Shown here: positions 33,860 to 43,044 of the stretch, one piece after another
How positions within the stretch are numbered: position 1 is the first letter of the stretch
How the letters are laid out: each line of letters opens with the position of its first letter
Assembly (NCBI RefSeq): GCF_030316855.1
Contig: NZ_JASZYR010000003.1
Span: forward strand, 310,001-374,000
Direction: 5' to 3'
DNA length: 64,000 nucleotides
Source of the DNA: Variovorax sp. J22P240
Lineage (GTDB): Bacteria > Pseudomonadota > Gammaproteobacteria > Burkholderiales > Burkholderiaceae_C
The notes under the pieces: generated by a model
The model's database searches: none
Seen by the model: only the letters and a program-made list of their open reading frames with translations
What the model was told of the DNA's origin: nothing
Made by a program: the position numbers and the translations under genes

Positions 33860-34460
33860 GCAGTCCCTCTGCCTTCATGGCCTCCTGCACCGCGGGGCGT
33901 GCCGCAACGCGGGCATGCCAGGCATTCAGGTTGGCGAAAGACGCGATGTCGACCCCCGTCGGCTTCGCCCAGTTGGTGACGGTGAACAGGTAGCCGTCAG
34001 CGACCGTGAAGTGCTCGCCCATCAGGTAGTCCTTGCCTTCGAGCTGGCCGTCGAGCCATTCGTAGCGGGACTTGAGCTTGGTCTTGAAGGCGGTCTTGGC
34101 TTCTTCCGGCATGTTCGGGTTGAACAGCGGCGAGTAGCTCTTGTGGATCTCGGTGCCGATGAAGGTCAGCCACTCCTGCAGGCGGTAGCGCGACATCGTG
34201 CCGTTGGCCGGCGCGAGATTCTTGGTAGGGGCCAGGTCGGCGATGTACTGGACGATCGCGGGGCCCTCGCGCAGTCGGGTTCCGTCGTCGAGTTCGAGCA
34301 GGGGCACATAGCCGAGCGGGTTGATGCCGTAGTAGTCGGTGCCATCCTGGAGCTTGTGGCTCTTGGTGCTGGCCAGCACTGGTTCGAAGGCGAGGCCGGC
34401 TTCACGCATTGCGATGTGAGGGGACAGCGAGCAGGCGCCCGGCGAGTAGTACAGCTTCAT
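33852..34460 (-). CDS. gstA: Glutathione S-transferase, beta class (GstA-like)
   Basis: 202 residues from ATG 34460 (MKLYYSPGACSLSPHIAMRE). The thioredoxin-fold N-terminal half has the beta-class signature with Cys10, then NPLGYVPLLELDDGTRLREG, which binds glutathione. The C-terminal helical half contains LMGEHFTVADGYLFTV. It conjugates glutathione to electrophiles or reduces peroxides in the cytoplasm. An upstream ATG at 34475 adds MEFFR and is less likely. It converges on the MFS gene. Confidence 0.93.
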   Translation of the reverse strand: MKLYYSPGACSLSPHIAMREAGLAFEPVLASTKSHKLQDGTDYYGINPLGYVPLLELDDGTRLREGPAIVQYIADLAPTKNLAPANGTMSRYRLQEWLTFIGTEIHKSYSPLFNPNMPEEAKTAFKTKLKSRYEWLDGQLEGKDYLMGEHFTVADGYLFTVTNWAKPTGVDIASFANLNAWHARVAARPAVQEAMKAEGLLK

Positions 34461-34637
34461 GCGAAAAAACTCCAATGAAATGGCGGAAAGCGATTTTGCA
34501 AGGGGAGGTCGATGCTAGCGGGTTCGATGCCATCGCGTTTGTCCTACGGCGGCTCGCGCACCGCGACTATGAGCGGCGGCGCAGCGACTTTCTAAGCTAG
34601 CGGCGCTGCGGTGGATAGGCCATTGCCAGGAGTTTTT

Positions 34638-34826
34638 ATGTTGAAGTACGCCATTGTTTTTGCGGTGATCTCATTGATTGCCGGCGCCCTTGGCTTTGGC
34701 GGCGTTGCCGCGGGCGCGGCCGGCATTGCCAAGGTGCTGTTCGGTCTGTTCTTGATCCTTGCCGTCGTGTTTCTCGTGCTGGCTGCGCTGGGCGTCGGTG
34801 CGGCGAAGAAAGCGCTGGACCGATGA
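34638..34826 (+). CDS. DUF1328 small membrane protein
   Basis: 62 residues, two membrane helices ([20 protein letters not shown] and [18 protein letters not shown]) joined by [13 protein letters not shown], exactly the UPF0391/DUF1328 (YtjA) family. Function unknown; members are often stress-induced. CAGGAG precedes ATG 34638, which is better than the upstream 34611. The 224 bases after it contain no convincing gene. Confidence 0.9.
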   Translation: MLKYAIVFAVISLIAGALGFGGVAAGAAGIAKVLFGLFLILAVVFLVLAALGVGAAKKALDR

Positions 34827-35050
34827 TGGAACTGTCCCCGATGCGGTGGCCGCGCGTGCGGCCCCTGGTCGTTTTGCTCCAGAGCCCTGCGCATCGTGTA
34901 ATGCGCGTGCTCCACGTGACGCAATCTCAATGGCAACTGCCCGCGCGGCGCGATCGCATGGGCGGTTCGCCGGGCCGGCAGCTCGGCGTGCAGTCCTGAC
35001 GCGCTCAACCCTTATTAACTAGAAGGCTGTGCCGCAGGCGCAGGAGGCTG

Positions 35051-35974
35051 ATGCACTTCTCACACGTCGAAGCGGTGCTCGAATACGAGGTAGCCGCGCC
35101 TTCGCACCTGCTGCTCAACATCGAGGCGGCGCGCAGCGGTGCCCAGGCGCTGATCAGCGAGAACCTGGTGATCGAACCGGCCGTGGAGATGCAGGCCTTT
35201 TGCGACGAGAGCAGCGGCAATCGCTTCGTCCGCTTCGACGCGCAGCCGGGGCCGCTGAAGATCCGTTACCGAGCCAGCGTGCAGCGTTCGCACGTCGAGG
35301 TGCCGACCGATCTGCAAGAGGTGCCGGTGAACGAGGTGCCCAACGAGATCCTTCACTACATGATGCCGACACGCTATTGCGAGTCGGATCTGATGTCGCG
35401 CTGCGCGCAGCAGTTGTTTGGCGATCTGCCGCCCGGCATCGGGCGCGTGCAGGCCATCGTCGACTGGATTCACGAGAGCATCACGTACGAACCTGGAAGC
35501 AGTGTCTCGACCACGACGGCAAGCGAGGTGTTCGTCGAACGCGCCGGGGTGTGCCGCGATTTCGCACACCTGGGCATCACCTTCTGTCGCGCGCTGAACA
35601 TCCCGGCGCGGCTGGTGGTGGGCTATGTCTGGTTCGACGAGCCGCCGCAGGATTTCCATGCGGTGTTCGAGGCCTGGCTCGGCGGGCAGTGGGTCTTGTT
35701 CGACGCGACGCGCATGGCGCCCGTCGACCGGCTCGTTCGCGTGGGCACGGGCCGGGATGCCAAGGACGTAGCGTTCTGCACGATCTTCGGCACGGTCAGC
35801 ATGACGGGGAAGACCTTGACGGTGCGCGAGCTGCAGGATGAAGGCGTGGCGCCGTCGGCCGAGCCCGAGCCGAGCGGCCTGCTCGTCGGCATCGAAAAGC
35901 CAGTGCCCGTGTTGCCACACGACGCGGCGGACAAAGGGCAAGCCTCGGCCCATGTCGTGGCCGTCGCGGAATAG
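35051..35974 (+). CDS. Transglutaminase-like family protein
   Basis: 307 residues with a near-perfect CAGGAGG six bases before the ATG. The transglutaminase-like fold shows the catalytic triad in order: Cys in RAGVCRDFAHLGITFC, His in DFHAVFEAWLGG and Asp in WVLFDATRMAP. The N-terminal 150 residues form the beta-rich leader typical of bacterial transglutaminase-N proteins (EVAAPSHLLLNIEAARSG). It has no signal peptide, so it acts in the cytoplasm, as a cysteine protease or amidase on an unknown substrate. It is not linked to the alpha-E/circularly permuted ATP-grasp genes that often accompany this family. Confidence 0.87.
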   Translation: MHFSHVEAVLEYEVAAPSHLLLNIEAARSGAQALISENLVIEPAVEMQAFCDESSGNRFVRFDAQPGPLKIRYRASVQRSHVEVPTDLQEVPVNEVPNEILHYMMPTRYCESDLMSRCAQQLFGDLPPGIGRVQAIVDWIHESITYEPGSSVSTTTASEVFVERAGVCRDFAHLGITFCRALNIPARLVVGYVWFDEPPQDFHAVFEAWLGGQWVLFDATRMAPVDRLVRVGTGRDAKDVAFCTIFGTVSMTGKTLTVRELQDEGVAPSAEPEPSGLLVGIEKPVPVLPHDAADKGQASAHVVAVAE

Positions 35975-36271
35975 CCGGCACGCCCCAGGCTTGCCCACTT
36001 CGTTGTGGCCGCTCACCGCCTGCCGTTTACCTGCGGACCGGCAAAGCCGTTTCCTCGCTCTGAACTGTGGCGGTTTCATGCGTCGCGCGTCTCACGCTAA
36101 CGCGGAGAGGAGAAAATGCTATCAAATTGATAGCAACAAATCCAAGTGGGATGCCTGACTCAAGACGCCCCACGCGCCCGGGCCGCATGTCCCCAGAAGT
36201 CGCACGAAGCCGCTGCGGCGATTAAAATTGGCGCCCCTTTCCGCAGCGCACGCGACAGTGCGCCCACTCCC
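35975..36271. other. Intergenic region upstream of mnmG
   Basis: 297 bases. No gene is supported, although the mnmG frame is open back to 36146. It contains the second 17-base palindrome (36118-36134). A promoter for mnmG is expected between that palindrome and the start at 36272; the stretch GATTAAAATTGGCG (about 36220-36233) is AT-rich and could hold the -10. Confidence 0.4.
36118..36134. repeat. Short palindromic element, copy 2 (GCTATCAAATTGATAGC)
   Basis: A 17-base near-perfect palindrome upstream of mnmG, two bases different from the copy at 21774-21790 upstream of mrcA. Both precede housekeeping genes on the plus strand. Confidence 0.5.
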
Positions 36272-38218
36272 ATGCTGTACCCCGAAGAATTCGATGTGAT
36301 CGTCGTCGGCGGCGGTCATGCCGGCACCGAAGCCGCGCTGGCCTCCGCGCGAATGGGCGCTCGCACCTTGCTGCTCACCCACAACATCGAAACCCTGGGG
36401 CAGATGAGTTGCAACCCGTCGATCGGTGGCATTGGCAAGGGGCATCTGGTGAAAGAGGTCGACGCGCTGGGTGGCGCGATGGCCATTGCGACGGATGAGG
36501 GCGGCATTCAGTTCCGCATCCTCAATTCGAGCAAGGGGCCCGCCGTGCGTGCGACGCGTGCGCAAGCCGACCGTGTGCTCTACAAGGCGGCGATCCGCCG
36601 GCGGCTGGAGAACCAGCCGAACCTGTCCTTGTTCCAGCAAGCCGTGGACGATCTGATGATCGAGGGCGACAAGGTGGTCGGCGCCGTCACGCAAGTCGGC
36701 ATTGCATTCCGCGCGCGCGCGGTGGTGCTGACGGCCGGGACTTTCCTGGACGGTCGCATCCACGTCGGCCTCGACAACTACCAGGCGGGGCGCGCGGGCG
36801 ATCCGCCGGCGGTCAGCCTCTCGGCGCGGCTGAAGGAGTTGAAGCTGCCGCAAGGACGGCTGAAGACCGGAACGCCGCCGCGCCTCGACGGTCGGACCAT
36901 CGACTTCTCCAAATGCGTCGAACAGCCTGGCGACGGCATGCCGGGCGGTGCCGGACCGATGCCCGTGTTCAGCTACATGGGCCATGCGGACATGCATCCG
37001 CAGCAGATGCCCTGCTGGATCACCAACACCAACGCACGCACGCACGAGATCATCCGCTCGGGCTTCGACCGCAGCCCCATGTTCACCGGCAAGATCGACG
37101 GGATTGGGCCGCGCTACTGCCCGAGCGTGGAAGACAAGATCAATCGCTTTGCCGACAAGGAAAGCCATCAGATCTTCCTGGAGCCCGAAGGGCTGACCAC
37201 CAACGAGTACTACCCGAACGGCATCTCAACCAGCCTGCCTTTCGACATTCAGTACCAGTTGGTGCGTTCGATGGTCGGCTTGGAGAACGCGCACATCCTG
37301 CGTCCGGGTTACGCGATCGAGTACGACTACTTCGATCCTCGTGAACTGAAGAGCAATTTCGAGACGCGCGCCATCCAGGGCTTGTTCTTCGCTGGGCAGA
37401 TCAACGGCACGACGGGCTATGAGGAAGCAGCCGCCCAAGGGCTCTTTGCAGGGATCAACGCTGCGCTGCAGTGCAGGGGAGAGGCCGCCTGGCTGCCCCG
37501 GCGCGACGAAGCCTATTTGGGTGTTCTGGTCGACGACCTGATCACCAAGGGCGTGACCGAGCCCTACCGCATGTTCACCAGTCGGGCCGAGTTCCGCCTG
37601 CAATTGCGCGAGGACAACGCGGACATGCGCCTGACCGAAGCCGGCCGTAAGCTGGGACTGGTGGATGATGCTCGTTGGGACGCCTTCTCGCGGAAGCGCG
37701 ATGCTGTTTCACGTGAAACACAGCGCCTGGCGTCGATCTGGGTCAACCCGCGGAATTTACCGGCCGCCGAGTCGGAGCGGGTCCTAGGCAAGGCGATCGA
37801 CCACGAATACAACCTGGGCGATTTGCTGCGTCGGCCCAACGTGAGCTACGAATCGCTGATGTCATTGGATAGCGGCAAATACAGTTCGGGCGAACCCCTG
37901 AGCGAAATGGAGATCGAGCAGATCGAGATTGCAGCCAAGTATTCCGGCTACATCAACCGCCAGCACGACGAGGTCGAGAGGGCGGCGCATTTCGAGAATC
38001 TCCAGTTGCCGGCCGACCTTGACTACGGTCAGGTCAAGGCACTGAGCTTCGAGGTTCGGCAAAAGCTGACCAAGCACCGTCCGGAAACGCTGGGCATTGC
38101 CTCACGGATTTCGGGCGTCACGCCGGCCGCGATCTCGCTGTTGATGATCCACCTGCGCAAGGGCGGTCATCGTGCTTTCGTTCAAGACGCGGCGGTCGAG
38201 CCCCAAGCCGCCGAATGA
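36272..38218 (+). CDS. mnmG: tRNA uridine 5-carboxymethylaminomethyl modification enzyme MnmG (GidA)
   Basis: 648 residues from ATG 36272 ([20 protein letters not shown]). FAD-binding [19 protein letters not shown] at the N-terminus; MnmG signatures [36 protein letters not shown] and [17 protein letters not shown]-terminal [18 protein letters not shown]. With MnmE it modifies U34 of several tRNAs. Codons around 37705 spell a perfect parS site, preserved inside the gene. The stop overlaps the rsmG start (ATGA), the standard mnmG-rsmG pair close to the replication origin. Confidence 0.97.
   Translation: MLYPEEFDVIVVGGGHAGTEAALASARMGARTLLLTHNIETLGQMSCNPSIGGIGKGHLVKEVDALGGAMAIATDEGGIQFRILNSSKGPAVRATRAQADRVLYKAAIRRRLENQPNLSLFQQAVDDLMIEGDKVVGAVTQVGIAFRARAVVLTAGTFLDGRIHVGLDNYQAGRAGDPPAVSLSARLKELKLPQGRLKTGTPPRLDGRTIDFSKCVEQPGDGMPGGAGPMPVFSYMGHADMHPQQMPCWITNTNARTHEIIRSGFDRSPMFTGKIDGIGPRYCPSVEDKINRFADKESHQIFLEPEGLTTNEYYPNGISTSLPFDIQYQLVRSMVGLENAHILRPGYAIEYDYFDPRELKSNFETRAIQGLFFAGQINGTTGYEEAAAQGLFAGINAALQCRGEAAWLPRRDEAYLGVLVDDLITKGVTEPYRMFTSRAEFRLQLREDNADMRLTEAGRKLGLVDDARWDAFSRKRDAVSRETQRLASIWVNPRNLPAAESERVLGKAIDHEYNLGDLLRRPNVSYESLMSLDSGKYSSGEPLSEMEIEQIEIAAKYSGYINRQHDEVERAAHFENLQLPADLDYGQVKALSFEVRQKLTKHRPETLGIASRISGVTPAAISLLMIHLRKGGHRAFVQDAAVEPQAAE
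37705..37720. promoter_or_regulatory. parS: parS site (perfect) inside mnmG
   Basis: TGTTTCACGTGAAACA is the canonical 16-base palindrome bound by chromosomal ParB proteins. It lies 3.3 kb upstream of parB, inside mnmG. Sequence identity is seen; binding is established for this consensus in many bacteria and inferred here. Confidence 0.92.
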
Positions 38219-38853
38219 GCCAGGAACAACTGCTGCGCGATGGCGCACAACAACTCGGCATCGAATTGACGGATCGGCAGGGCGAACGGCTCCTGGCCTA
38301 CGGCGCGCTCATATTGAAATGGAACAAGGTCTACAACCTGACCGCGTTGCGAGACCCGGCGGCCGTGTTGACCCACCATTTGCTCGACAGCCTTTCGGTC
38401 ATCAAGCCACTTCAGCGTGAACGATCGACGGAAGCCAAGCTGCTGGACGTCGGGGCAGGCGCCGGGTTGCCGGGCGTTGTTATCGCGATCCTTCGTGACG
38501 ACATCGACGTCACGTGCCTGGATGCTGTGGCCAAGAAGACGGCGTTCGTCCAGCAGGTCGCATCTGAACTGGGCCTCCGCAATCTCCGCGGCTTGCATGC
38601 CCGGGTCGAATCCTTGACCGGCAGCTATGACGTCATCAGCTCCCGCGCTTTCGCATCGTTGCCGGATTTCATCACCGGCTCGGCCCACCTGCTAGCGTCC
38701 GGCGGCATCTGGCTTGCGATGAAGGGTAGGGCGCCCGACGACGAAATCGCCCAGCTTCCAGCCCAAGCGGCAGTGTTTCACGTGGAACAACTGTCGGTTC
38801 CAGGCCTCGATGCCGAGCGTTGCATCGTCTGGATGCGAAAACCCACCGCCTGA
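38215..38853 (+). CDS. rsmG: 16S rRNA (guanine527-N7)-methyltransferase RsmG (GidB)
   Basis: 212 residues. The Rossmann-fold SAM-binding loop reads [18 protein letters not shown] near residue 75; family blocks [23 protein letters not shown] and [11 protein letters not shown] are present. It methylates N7 of G527 in 16S rRNA. ATG 38215 overlaps the mnmG stop. A second parS-like site (38774-38789) lies within its 3' part. Confidence 0.96.
   Translation: MSQEQLLRDGAQQLGIELTDRQGERLLAYGALILKWNKVYNLTALRDPAAVLTHHLLDSLSVIKPLQRERSTEAKLLDVGAGAGLPGVVIAILRDDIDVTCLDAVAKKTAFVQQVASELGLRNLRGLHARVESLTGSYDVISSRAFASLPDFITGSAHLLASGGIWLAMKGRAPDDEIAQLPAQAAVFHVEQLSVPGLDAERCIVWMRKPTA
38774..38789. promoter_or_regulatory. 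parS: parS-like site inside rsmG
   Basis: TGTTTCACGTGGAACA differs from the perfect parS 1.07 kb upstream by one base (A to G), still keeping the CACGTG core and symmetric TGTT/AACA ends. Probably a second ParB-binding site; partial matches of this kind are functional in other bacteria. Confidence 0.8.
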
Positions 38854-38912
38854 GCCGCGTCCGCCGCGTCGACCTCGCTTAGACTCGACGCTTCCCATCT
38901 GAGGCAATTTTC

Positions 38913-39527
38913 ATGTTCGGCATCGCTGATTACGGCGCGTTCGTCGCGGCCATCGTCCTTTTTCTCGCGATTCCCGGACCGGGCAATCTGGCCCTCATCA
39001 CTTCCACCAGCAAGGGTGGCATCCGCGGCGGACTGGCCGCCACCATCGGAGTGATTGCCGGCGACCAGGTGTTGATGTGGGCCGCCGTGGCCGGCGTCGC
39101 CACGCTGTTGACCGCCTACCCGGCCGCATTCAGCGCCGTGCAGTGGCTCGGTGCCGCCTATCTGGCGTGGCTCGGTTTCAAGATGCTGCGCGCCAAGCCG
39201 GGCGCTGCGCCGATCCTCAATATCCACGCCGGGCAGTATTTCCGTCAGGCCGTGGCGATTACGGTGCTGAACCCGAAGGCCATCGTTTTCTATATGGCCT
39301 TTTTCCCGCTGTTCGTCGATCCGGCCCGCCACCAAGGCCTCACGACCTTCGCTTTCATGGCCTTGACGATTGCCGTTCTGACCTTTCTGTACGGCTTGAC
39401 CGCGACACTGCTGACGCATTTTCTGGCCGAACGCATGCGCGCCAACCCCCGCATCGCGGGCGTTCTCAACAAGCTGGCCGGTGTTTTCCTGATCGCCTTC
39501 GGCGTCAGGCTGGCGATCTCCAGGTAA
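38913..39527 (+). CDS. LysE/RhtB-family exporter
   Basis: 204 residues, six helices. The start FLAIPGPGNLALITSTSKGG is the LysE-family signature, and AVAITVLNPKAIVFYMAFFP the second conserved block. Such proteins export amino acids such as lysine, threonine or homoserine lactone; the substrate here is not known. GAGG sits seven bases before the ATG. It lies between rsmG and parA, 59 bases each side, an arrangement I recall from other Comamonadaceae. Confidence 0.9.
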   Translation: MFGIADYGAFVAAIVLFLAIPGPGNLALITSTSKGGIRGGLAATIGVIAGDQVLMWAAVAGVATLLTAYPAAFSAVQWLGAAYLAWLGFKMLRAKPGAAPILNIHAGQYFRQAVAITVLNPKAIVFYMAFFPLFVDPARHQGLTTFAFMALTIAVLTFLYGLTATLLTHFLAERMRANPRIAGVLNKLAGVFLIAFGVRLAISR

Positions 39528-39586
39528 GCATGACAGCTCTCCAAGCCCGTATTCCGCTGTTTGTCCACCGGCAAGGCGCCTGACCC

Positions 39587-40453
39587 ATGGCAAAGATCTT
39601 CTGCATTGCGAACCAGAAGGGCGGCGTCGGCAAGACCACGACGACCGTCAATCTCGCGGCTGGACTGGCCAAGGTGGGACAGCGAGTGCTGATGATTGAC
39701 CTCGATCCGCAGGGCAATGCCACCATGGGTTCGGGCATAGACAAGCGCCAGCTCGAAACGACCGTGTATGACGTGCTCCTCGAATCGGCCTCCGTGGCCG
39801 AAACGCGGGTGGCTTCCGAAAAGTGCGGCTACGACGTGCTGGGTGCCAATCGCGAGCTGGCCGGCGCCGAGGTCGAAATGGTCGCCCTCGACCGGCGGGA
39901 GAAACGCTTGCGGACGGCGCTGGCCGCCGTCGGTGCCGAGTACGACTTCATTCTGATCGACTGCCCGCCGAGCCTGAGCCTGCTCACGCTGAACGGGCTG
40001 TGCGCCGCGCACGGCGTGATCGTGCCGATGCAATGCGAGTACTTCGCGCTGGAAGGGTTGACCGACTTGGTCAACACCATCAAGCAGGTGCATGCCAACC
40101 TCAACAAGAACCTGCAGATCATCGGCCTGCTGCGCGTGATGTTCGATCCGCGCATCACGCTGCAGCAGCAGGTCAGCGAGCAACTGAAGGCGCACTTCGG
40201 CGACAAGGTCTTCGATACCGTGATCCCTCGTAATGTGCGGCTGGCCGAGGCGCCGAGCTACGGGCTTCCGGGCGTGGTCTTCGATCCGGCCGCCAAGGGC
40301 AGCCAGGCCTTCGTGGCTTTCGCGCAGGAATTGGTTGAGAAGATGCCTCCCGCGAGCGCGCTGGCGGCGGAGGCGCCGGTGCCAGTTGCACCGGTCGCAC
40401 CGGTGCCGATGGACCCGGCCACGGTGACTGACCAAGTGCCCGAGAACCCCTGA
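39587..40453 (+). CDS. parA: Chromosome partitioning protein ParA (Soj)
   Basis: 288 residues. Deviant Walker [20 protein letters not shown] at the N-terminus, A' MIDLDPQGNATMGSG, and FILIDCPPSLSLLTLN with the Walker B aspartate. RLAEAPSYGLPGVVFDP, near residue 220, is the usual ParA block. An unusual C-terminal tail (about 260-288) is proline/alanine/valine-rich (APVPVAPVAPVPMDPAT). It forms ATP-dependent dimers on the nucleoid and drives origin segregation with ParB and the parS sites lying upstream. Confidence 0.96.
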   Translation: MAKIFCIANQKGGVGKTTTTVNLAAGLAKVGQRVLMIDLDPQGNATMGSGIDKRQLETTVYDVLLESASVAETRVASEKCGYDVLGANRELAGAEVEMVALDRREKRLRTALAAVGAEYDFILIDCPPSLSLLTLNGLCAAHGVIVPMQCEYFALEGLTDLVNTIKQVHANLNKNLQIIGLLRVMFDPRITLQQQVSEQLKAHFGDKVFDTVIPRNVRLAEAPSYGLPGVVFDPAAKGSQAFVAFAQELVEKMPPASALAAEAPVPVAPVAPVPMDPATVTDQVPENP

Positions 40454-40491
40454 GGCCGGGATCGACCGCATCCCCTCCCACTTCCGCCAAG

Positions 40492-41034
40492 ATGACCGTC
40501 ACGAACATCCTGCTGCTGCCCGGTTGGCAGAACAGCGACCCTGCCCATTGGCAAAGCCGCTGGGAGGCGATCTACGGCGACCACCGCGTCGAGCAGCACG
40601 ACTGGATGCGTCCGCTTCGCGGCGACTGGTCCGCCCGACTCGAAGAAGAAGTGATCGCGGCGCCGGGCCCGGTTGCGTTGGTGGCGCACAGCCTCGGCTG
40701 CATCCTCGTTGCCGCCTGGGCAGCGCACTCGCGCCATGCCGGCAAGGTGCGCGCCGCACTGTTGGTGGCGCCCGGCGACGTGGAGCGCGACGACCTCCGC
40801 CAGATGATCCCCGGCTGGGCGCCCATCGTCCGCCAGCCGCTGCCGTTTCCATCCTTGATGATCGCTGCCCATGACGACCCCTATTGCGACGCAGCACGCT
40901 CCCGGGACATGGCGCGCGACTGGGGCTCTCTCTATAGAGACGCCGGCGCCCGCGGCCACATCAACAGCGAATCCGGCCTGGGCGATTGGCCCGAAGGCCG
41001 AGCGCTGCTGAACGACCTACTGAAAGAAGACTGA
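40492..41034 (+). CDS. RBBP9/YdeN-type alpha/beta hydrolase
   Basis: 180 residues, a small serine hydrolase. Nucleophile elbow VALVAHSLGCILVAAW, an acid in SLMIAAHDDPYCDAAR, and His in ARGHINSESGLGDWPEG match the RBBP9/YdeN family (NILLLPGWQNSDPAHWQSRW at the N-terminus). The natural substrate is unknown. It is inserted between parA and parB, with 38 bases after parA and five before parB, so all three are probably co-transcribed. Confidence 0.88.
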   Translation: MTVTNILLLPGWQNSDPAHWQSRWEAIYGDHRVEQHDWMRPLRGDWSARLEEEVIAAPGPVALVAHSLGCILVAAWAAHSRHAGKVRAALLVAPGDVERDDLRQMIPGWAPIVRQPLPFPSLMIAAHDDPYCDAARSRDMARDWGSLYRDAGARGHINSESGLGDWPEGRALLNDLLKED

Positions 41035-41039
41035 TCTCC

Positions 41040-41981
41040 ATGGCCACCAAAAAACCCAAGGGCCTCGGCCGCGGACTCGAAGCCCTGCTCGGGCCCACCT
41101 TCAACGGGCCGGACACCGCGACCGCCGATGACGTCGCACCGCCCAACCCGACGACCCTGAACCTTGACCAGATGGTCCCCGGCGTCTACCAGCCCCGGAC
41201 TCGCATGGACGAGGGCGCCCTGTACGAACTGGCCGAGAGCATCAAGGCGCAGGGCATCATGCAGCCCATCCTGGTCCGCCGCCTGGACCCGGATACGGCG
41301 CGCGCCAAGAACGTCGAGTTCGAAATCATCGCGGGTGAGCGCCGCTTCCGCGCCGCCAGCCTGGCGGGCCTCGAGAGCGTGCCCGTACTGGTGCGCGACG
41401 TGCCGAACGAGGCCGCGGCGGCCATGTCGCTGATCGAGAATATCCAGCGCGAAGACCTCAACCCGCTGGAAGAAGCCCAGGGCTTGCAGCGTTTAGTGGC
41501 AGAGTTTGGGCTCACTCACGAATTGGCGGCTCAGGCCGTGGGCCGCTCCCGCAGTGCTGCGAGCAACCTGCTGCGGTTGCTGAATCTGGCTGAGCCGGCG
41601 CAGGCCATGCTCATGGCCGGCGACATCGACATGGGCCACGCCCGTGCCTTGCTGTCGCTCGACAAGGGCACCCAGATCACCGCCGCGAACCAGATCGCCG
41701 CCAAGAAGATGTCAGTGCGGGAAGCGGAGGCGCTGGTCAAGAAGCTGGCGGCCGAATTCAGCCTCACGCCTTCACCCCGCCGCAGCGCCGGTGAGAAATC
41801 CCGTGACCTCCTTCGGGTCGAGGAAGAACTGGCCGACCTTCTGGCGGCCGAGGTCGAGGTTCGCATCAAGAAGCGCAGCAAGCGCGGGGGTCGTATCGAG
41901 GAGAGCGGCGAGTTGGCCATTCACTTCGGATCGCTCGATGCCCTCAACGGGCTGATCGACCGCATCCGCCAAACGGCATAG
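41040..41981 (+). CDS. parB: Chromosome partitioning protein ParB (Spo0J)
   Basis: 313 residues from ATG 41040 (MATKKPKGLGRGLEALLGPT). The conserved GLGRGLEALL N-terminus engages ParA. CTP-binding domain with PRTRMDEGALYELAESIKAQ and GERRFRAASLAGL; central helix-turn-helix ELAAQAVGRSRSAASNLLRL; C-terminal dimer region. It loads on parS sites and slides as a CTP clamp. The gene ends with no obvious terminator before a new promoter region. Confidence 0.96.
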   Translation: MATKKPKGLGRGLEALLGPTFNGPDTATADDVAPPNPTTLNLDQMVPGVYQPRTRMDEGALYELAESIKAQGIMQPILVRRLDPDTARAKNVEFEIIAGERRFRAASLAGLESVPVLVRDVPNEAAAAMSLIENIQREDLNPLEEAQGLQRLVAEFGLTHELAAQAVGRSRSAASNLLRLLNLAEPAQAMLMAGDIDMGHARALLSLDKGTQITAANQIAAKKMSVREAEALVKKLAAEFSLTPSPRRSAGEKSRDLLRVEEELADLLAAEVEVRIKKRSKRGGRIEESGELAIHFGSLDALNGLIDRIRQTA

Positions 41982-42088
41982 CTCGGCGGCAACGGATTCC
42001 TGGCTGTCCGGGTGATTGATTCATCCGGTTACTTCGGCCTATTCTCTGGTTTCGTTTTTAACCAGAAAGTATTAAGAGGAATCCGGCC

Positions 42089-42973
42089 ATGGACAACACG
42101 AGACTTCCGCTCGCGGCCCTTGCCTTGGGCGCGCTGTGTCTGACCGGTTGCGAAACCACTGACATGCAGATGGGCAGCCAGAGCGCGAAGACCGTTGCGA
42201 CCGGGAGCGCGGCGGGCAGCGCGTCGGCCAACACCAACGCGGCGCTGGAGAAATGCGCATCGCCGCTCGGCACGGTGTCGCTGGTGGAGAACCAGTCGGC
42301 GGGCTGGTACACGATCATCCGCAACGAATACAAGCTGCCGCCGACGGCCAACCTCCTGCGCCTGCTGGTGCAGCAATCGAACTGCTTCGTGGTGGTCGAG
42401 CGCAGCGCCGCCGGCATGAATGCCATGTCCCGCGAACGCCAGCTCATGCAGTCCGGAGAGATGCGTCAGGGCAGCAACTTCGGCGCCGGCCAGATGGTTG
42501 CCTCCGACTACGCGCTGTCGCCGGAAATCGTCTTCAGCAACCAAAACGCCGGCGGGGTGGGCGGTGCGCTCGGCGGACTGGTCGGCGGCCGATACAGCGG
42601 CGTGCTTTCGGCCGTCGGCGGCAGCATGCAAACCAAGGAGGCCAGCGCGATGCTCACGCTGGTCGACAACCGCTCGGGTGTCCAGGTCTCCGCCTCGGAA
42701 GGCAGCGCCGCCAAGACCGATTTCGGCGCCTTCGGCTCGGTGTTCGGCGGCAGCGCTGCTGCGGGGCTCGGCGGCTACACCAACACGGCGCAAGGCAAGG
42801 TCATCAGCGCCGCCTTCATGGACGCGTTCAACCAGATGGTCGTCTCGCTGCGCAACTACAAGGCGCAGACAGTACAGGGCCAGGGTCTCGGCGGCGGCGG
42901 CCGCCTGGGCGTCGACGGCGGGGCGGCCCCCTCGCAAACTTCGGCGCCGGCGACGAATCGCACGAAAAAATAA
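42089..42973 (+). CDS. CsgG/HfaB-family lipoprotein
   Basis: 294 residues. Lipoprotein signal with lipobox ALCLTGCETT, so it is lipid-anchored after Cys. The body holds CsgG-like blocks: TVSLVENQSAGWYTIIRNEY, LPPTANLLRLLVQQSNCFVVVERS, QGSNFGAGQMVASDYALSPE, then VISAAFMDAFNQMV. CsgG-type proteins form or assist outer-membrane secretion channels. Glycine/alanine-rich stretches (GVGGALGGLVGGRYSG) lie in the middle. No curli-like substrate is nearby. AGAGGA precedes the start; a strong terminator follows. Confidence 0.85.
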   Translation: MDNTRLPLAALALGALCLTGCETTDMQMGSQSAKTVATGSAAGSASANTNAALEKCASPLGTVSLVENQSAGWYTIIRNEYKLPPTANLLRLLVQQSNCFVVVERSAAGMNAMSRERQLMQSGEMRQGSNFGAGQMVASDYALSPEIVFSNQNAGGVGGALGGLVGGRYSGVLSAVGGSMQTKEASAMLTLVDNRSGVQVSASEGSAAKTDFGAFGSVFGGSAAAGLGGYTNTAQGKVISAAFMDAFNQMVVSLRNYKAQTVQGQGLGGGGRLGVDGGAAPSQTSAPATNRTKK

Positions 42974-42990
42974 GGCAGCGCTCAGGGTGC

Positions 42991-43025
42991 AAAAGCCCGG
43001 CGGCTCTTCGAGCCCCGGGCTTTTT
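42991..43025. terminator. Bidirectional intrinsic terminator
   Basis: AAAAGCCCGG (42991-43000) pairs with CCGGGCTTTT (43015-43024), with an inner GGCTC-TTC-GAGCC hairpin between them. T-runs on both strands let it serve the lipoprotein gene and the convergent oxidase gene. Confidence 0.88.
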
Positions 43026-43044
43026 CATGGCTGTAGCCGGGAAC

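Noticed and set aside
34826..34999. 57-residue ORF overlapping the DUF1328 stop ([16 protein letters not shown]...)
   Set aside because: Start overlaps the previous stop, but no ribosome-binding site of its own, odd composition and no family resemblance.
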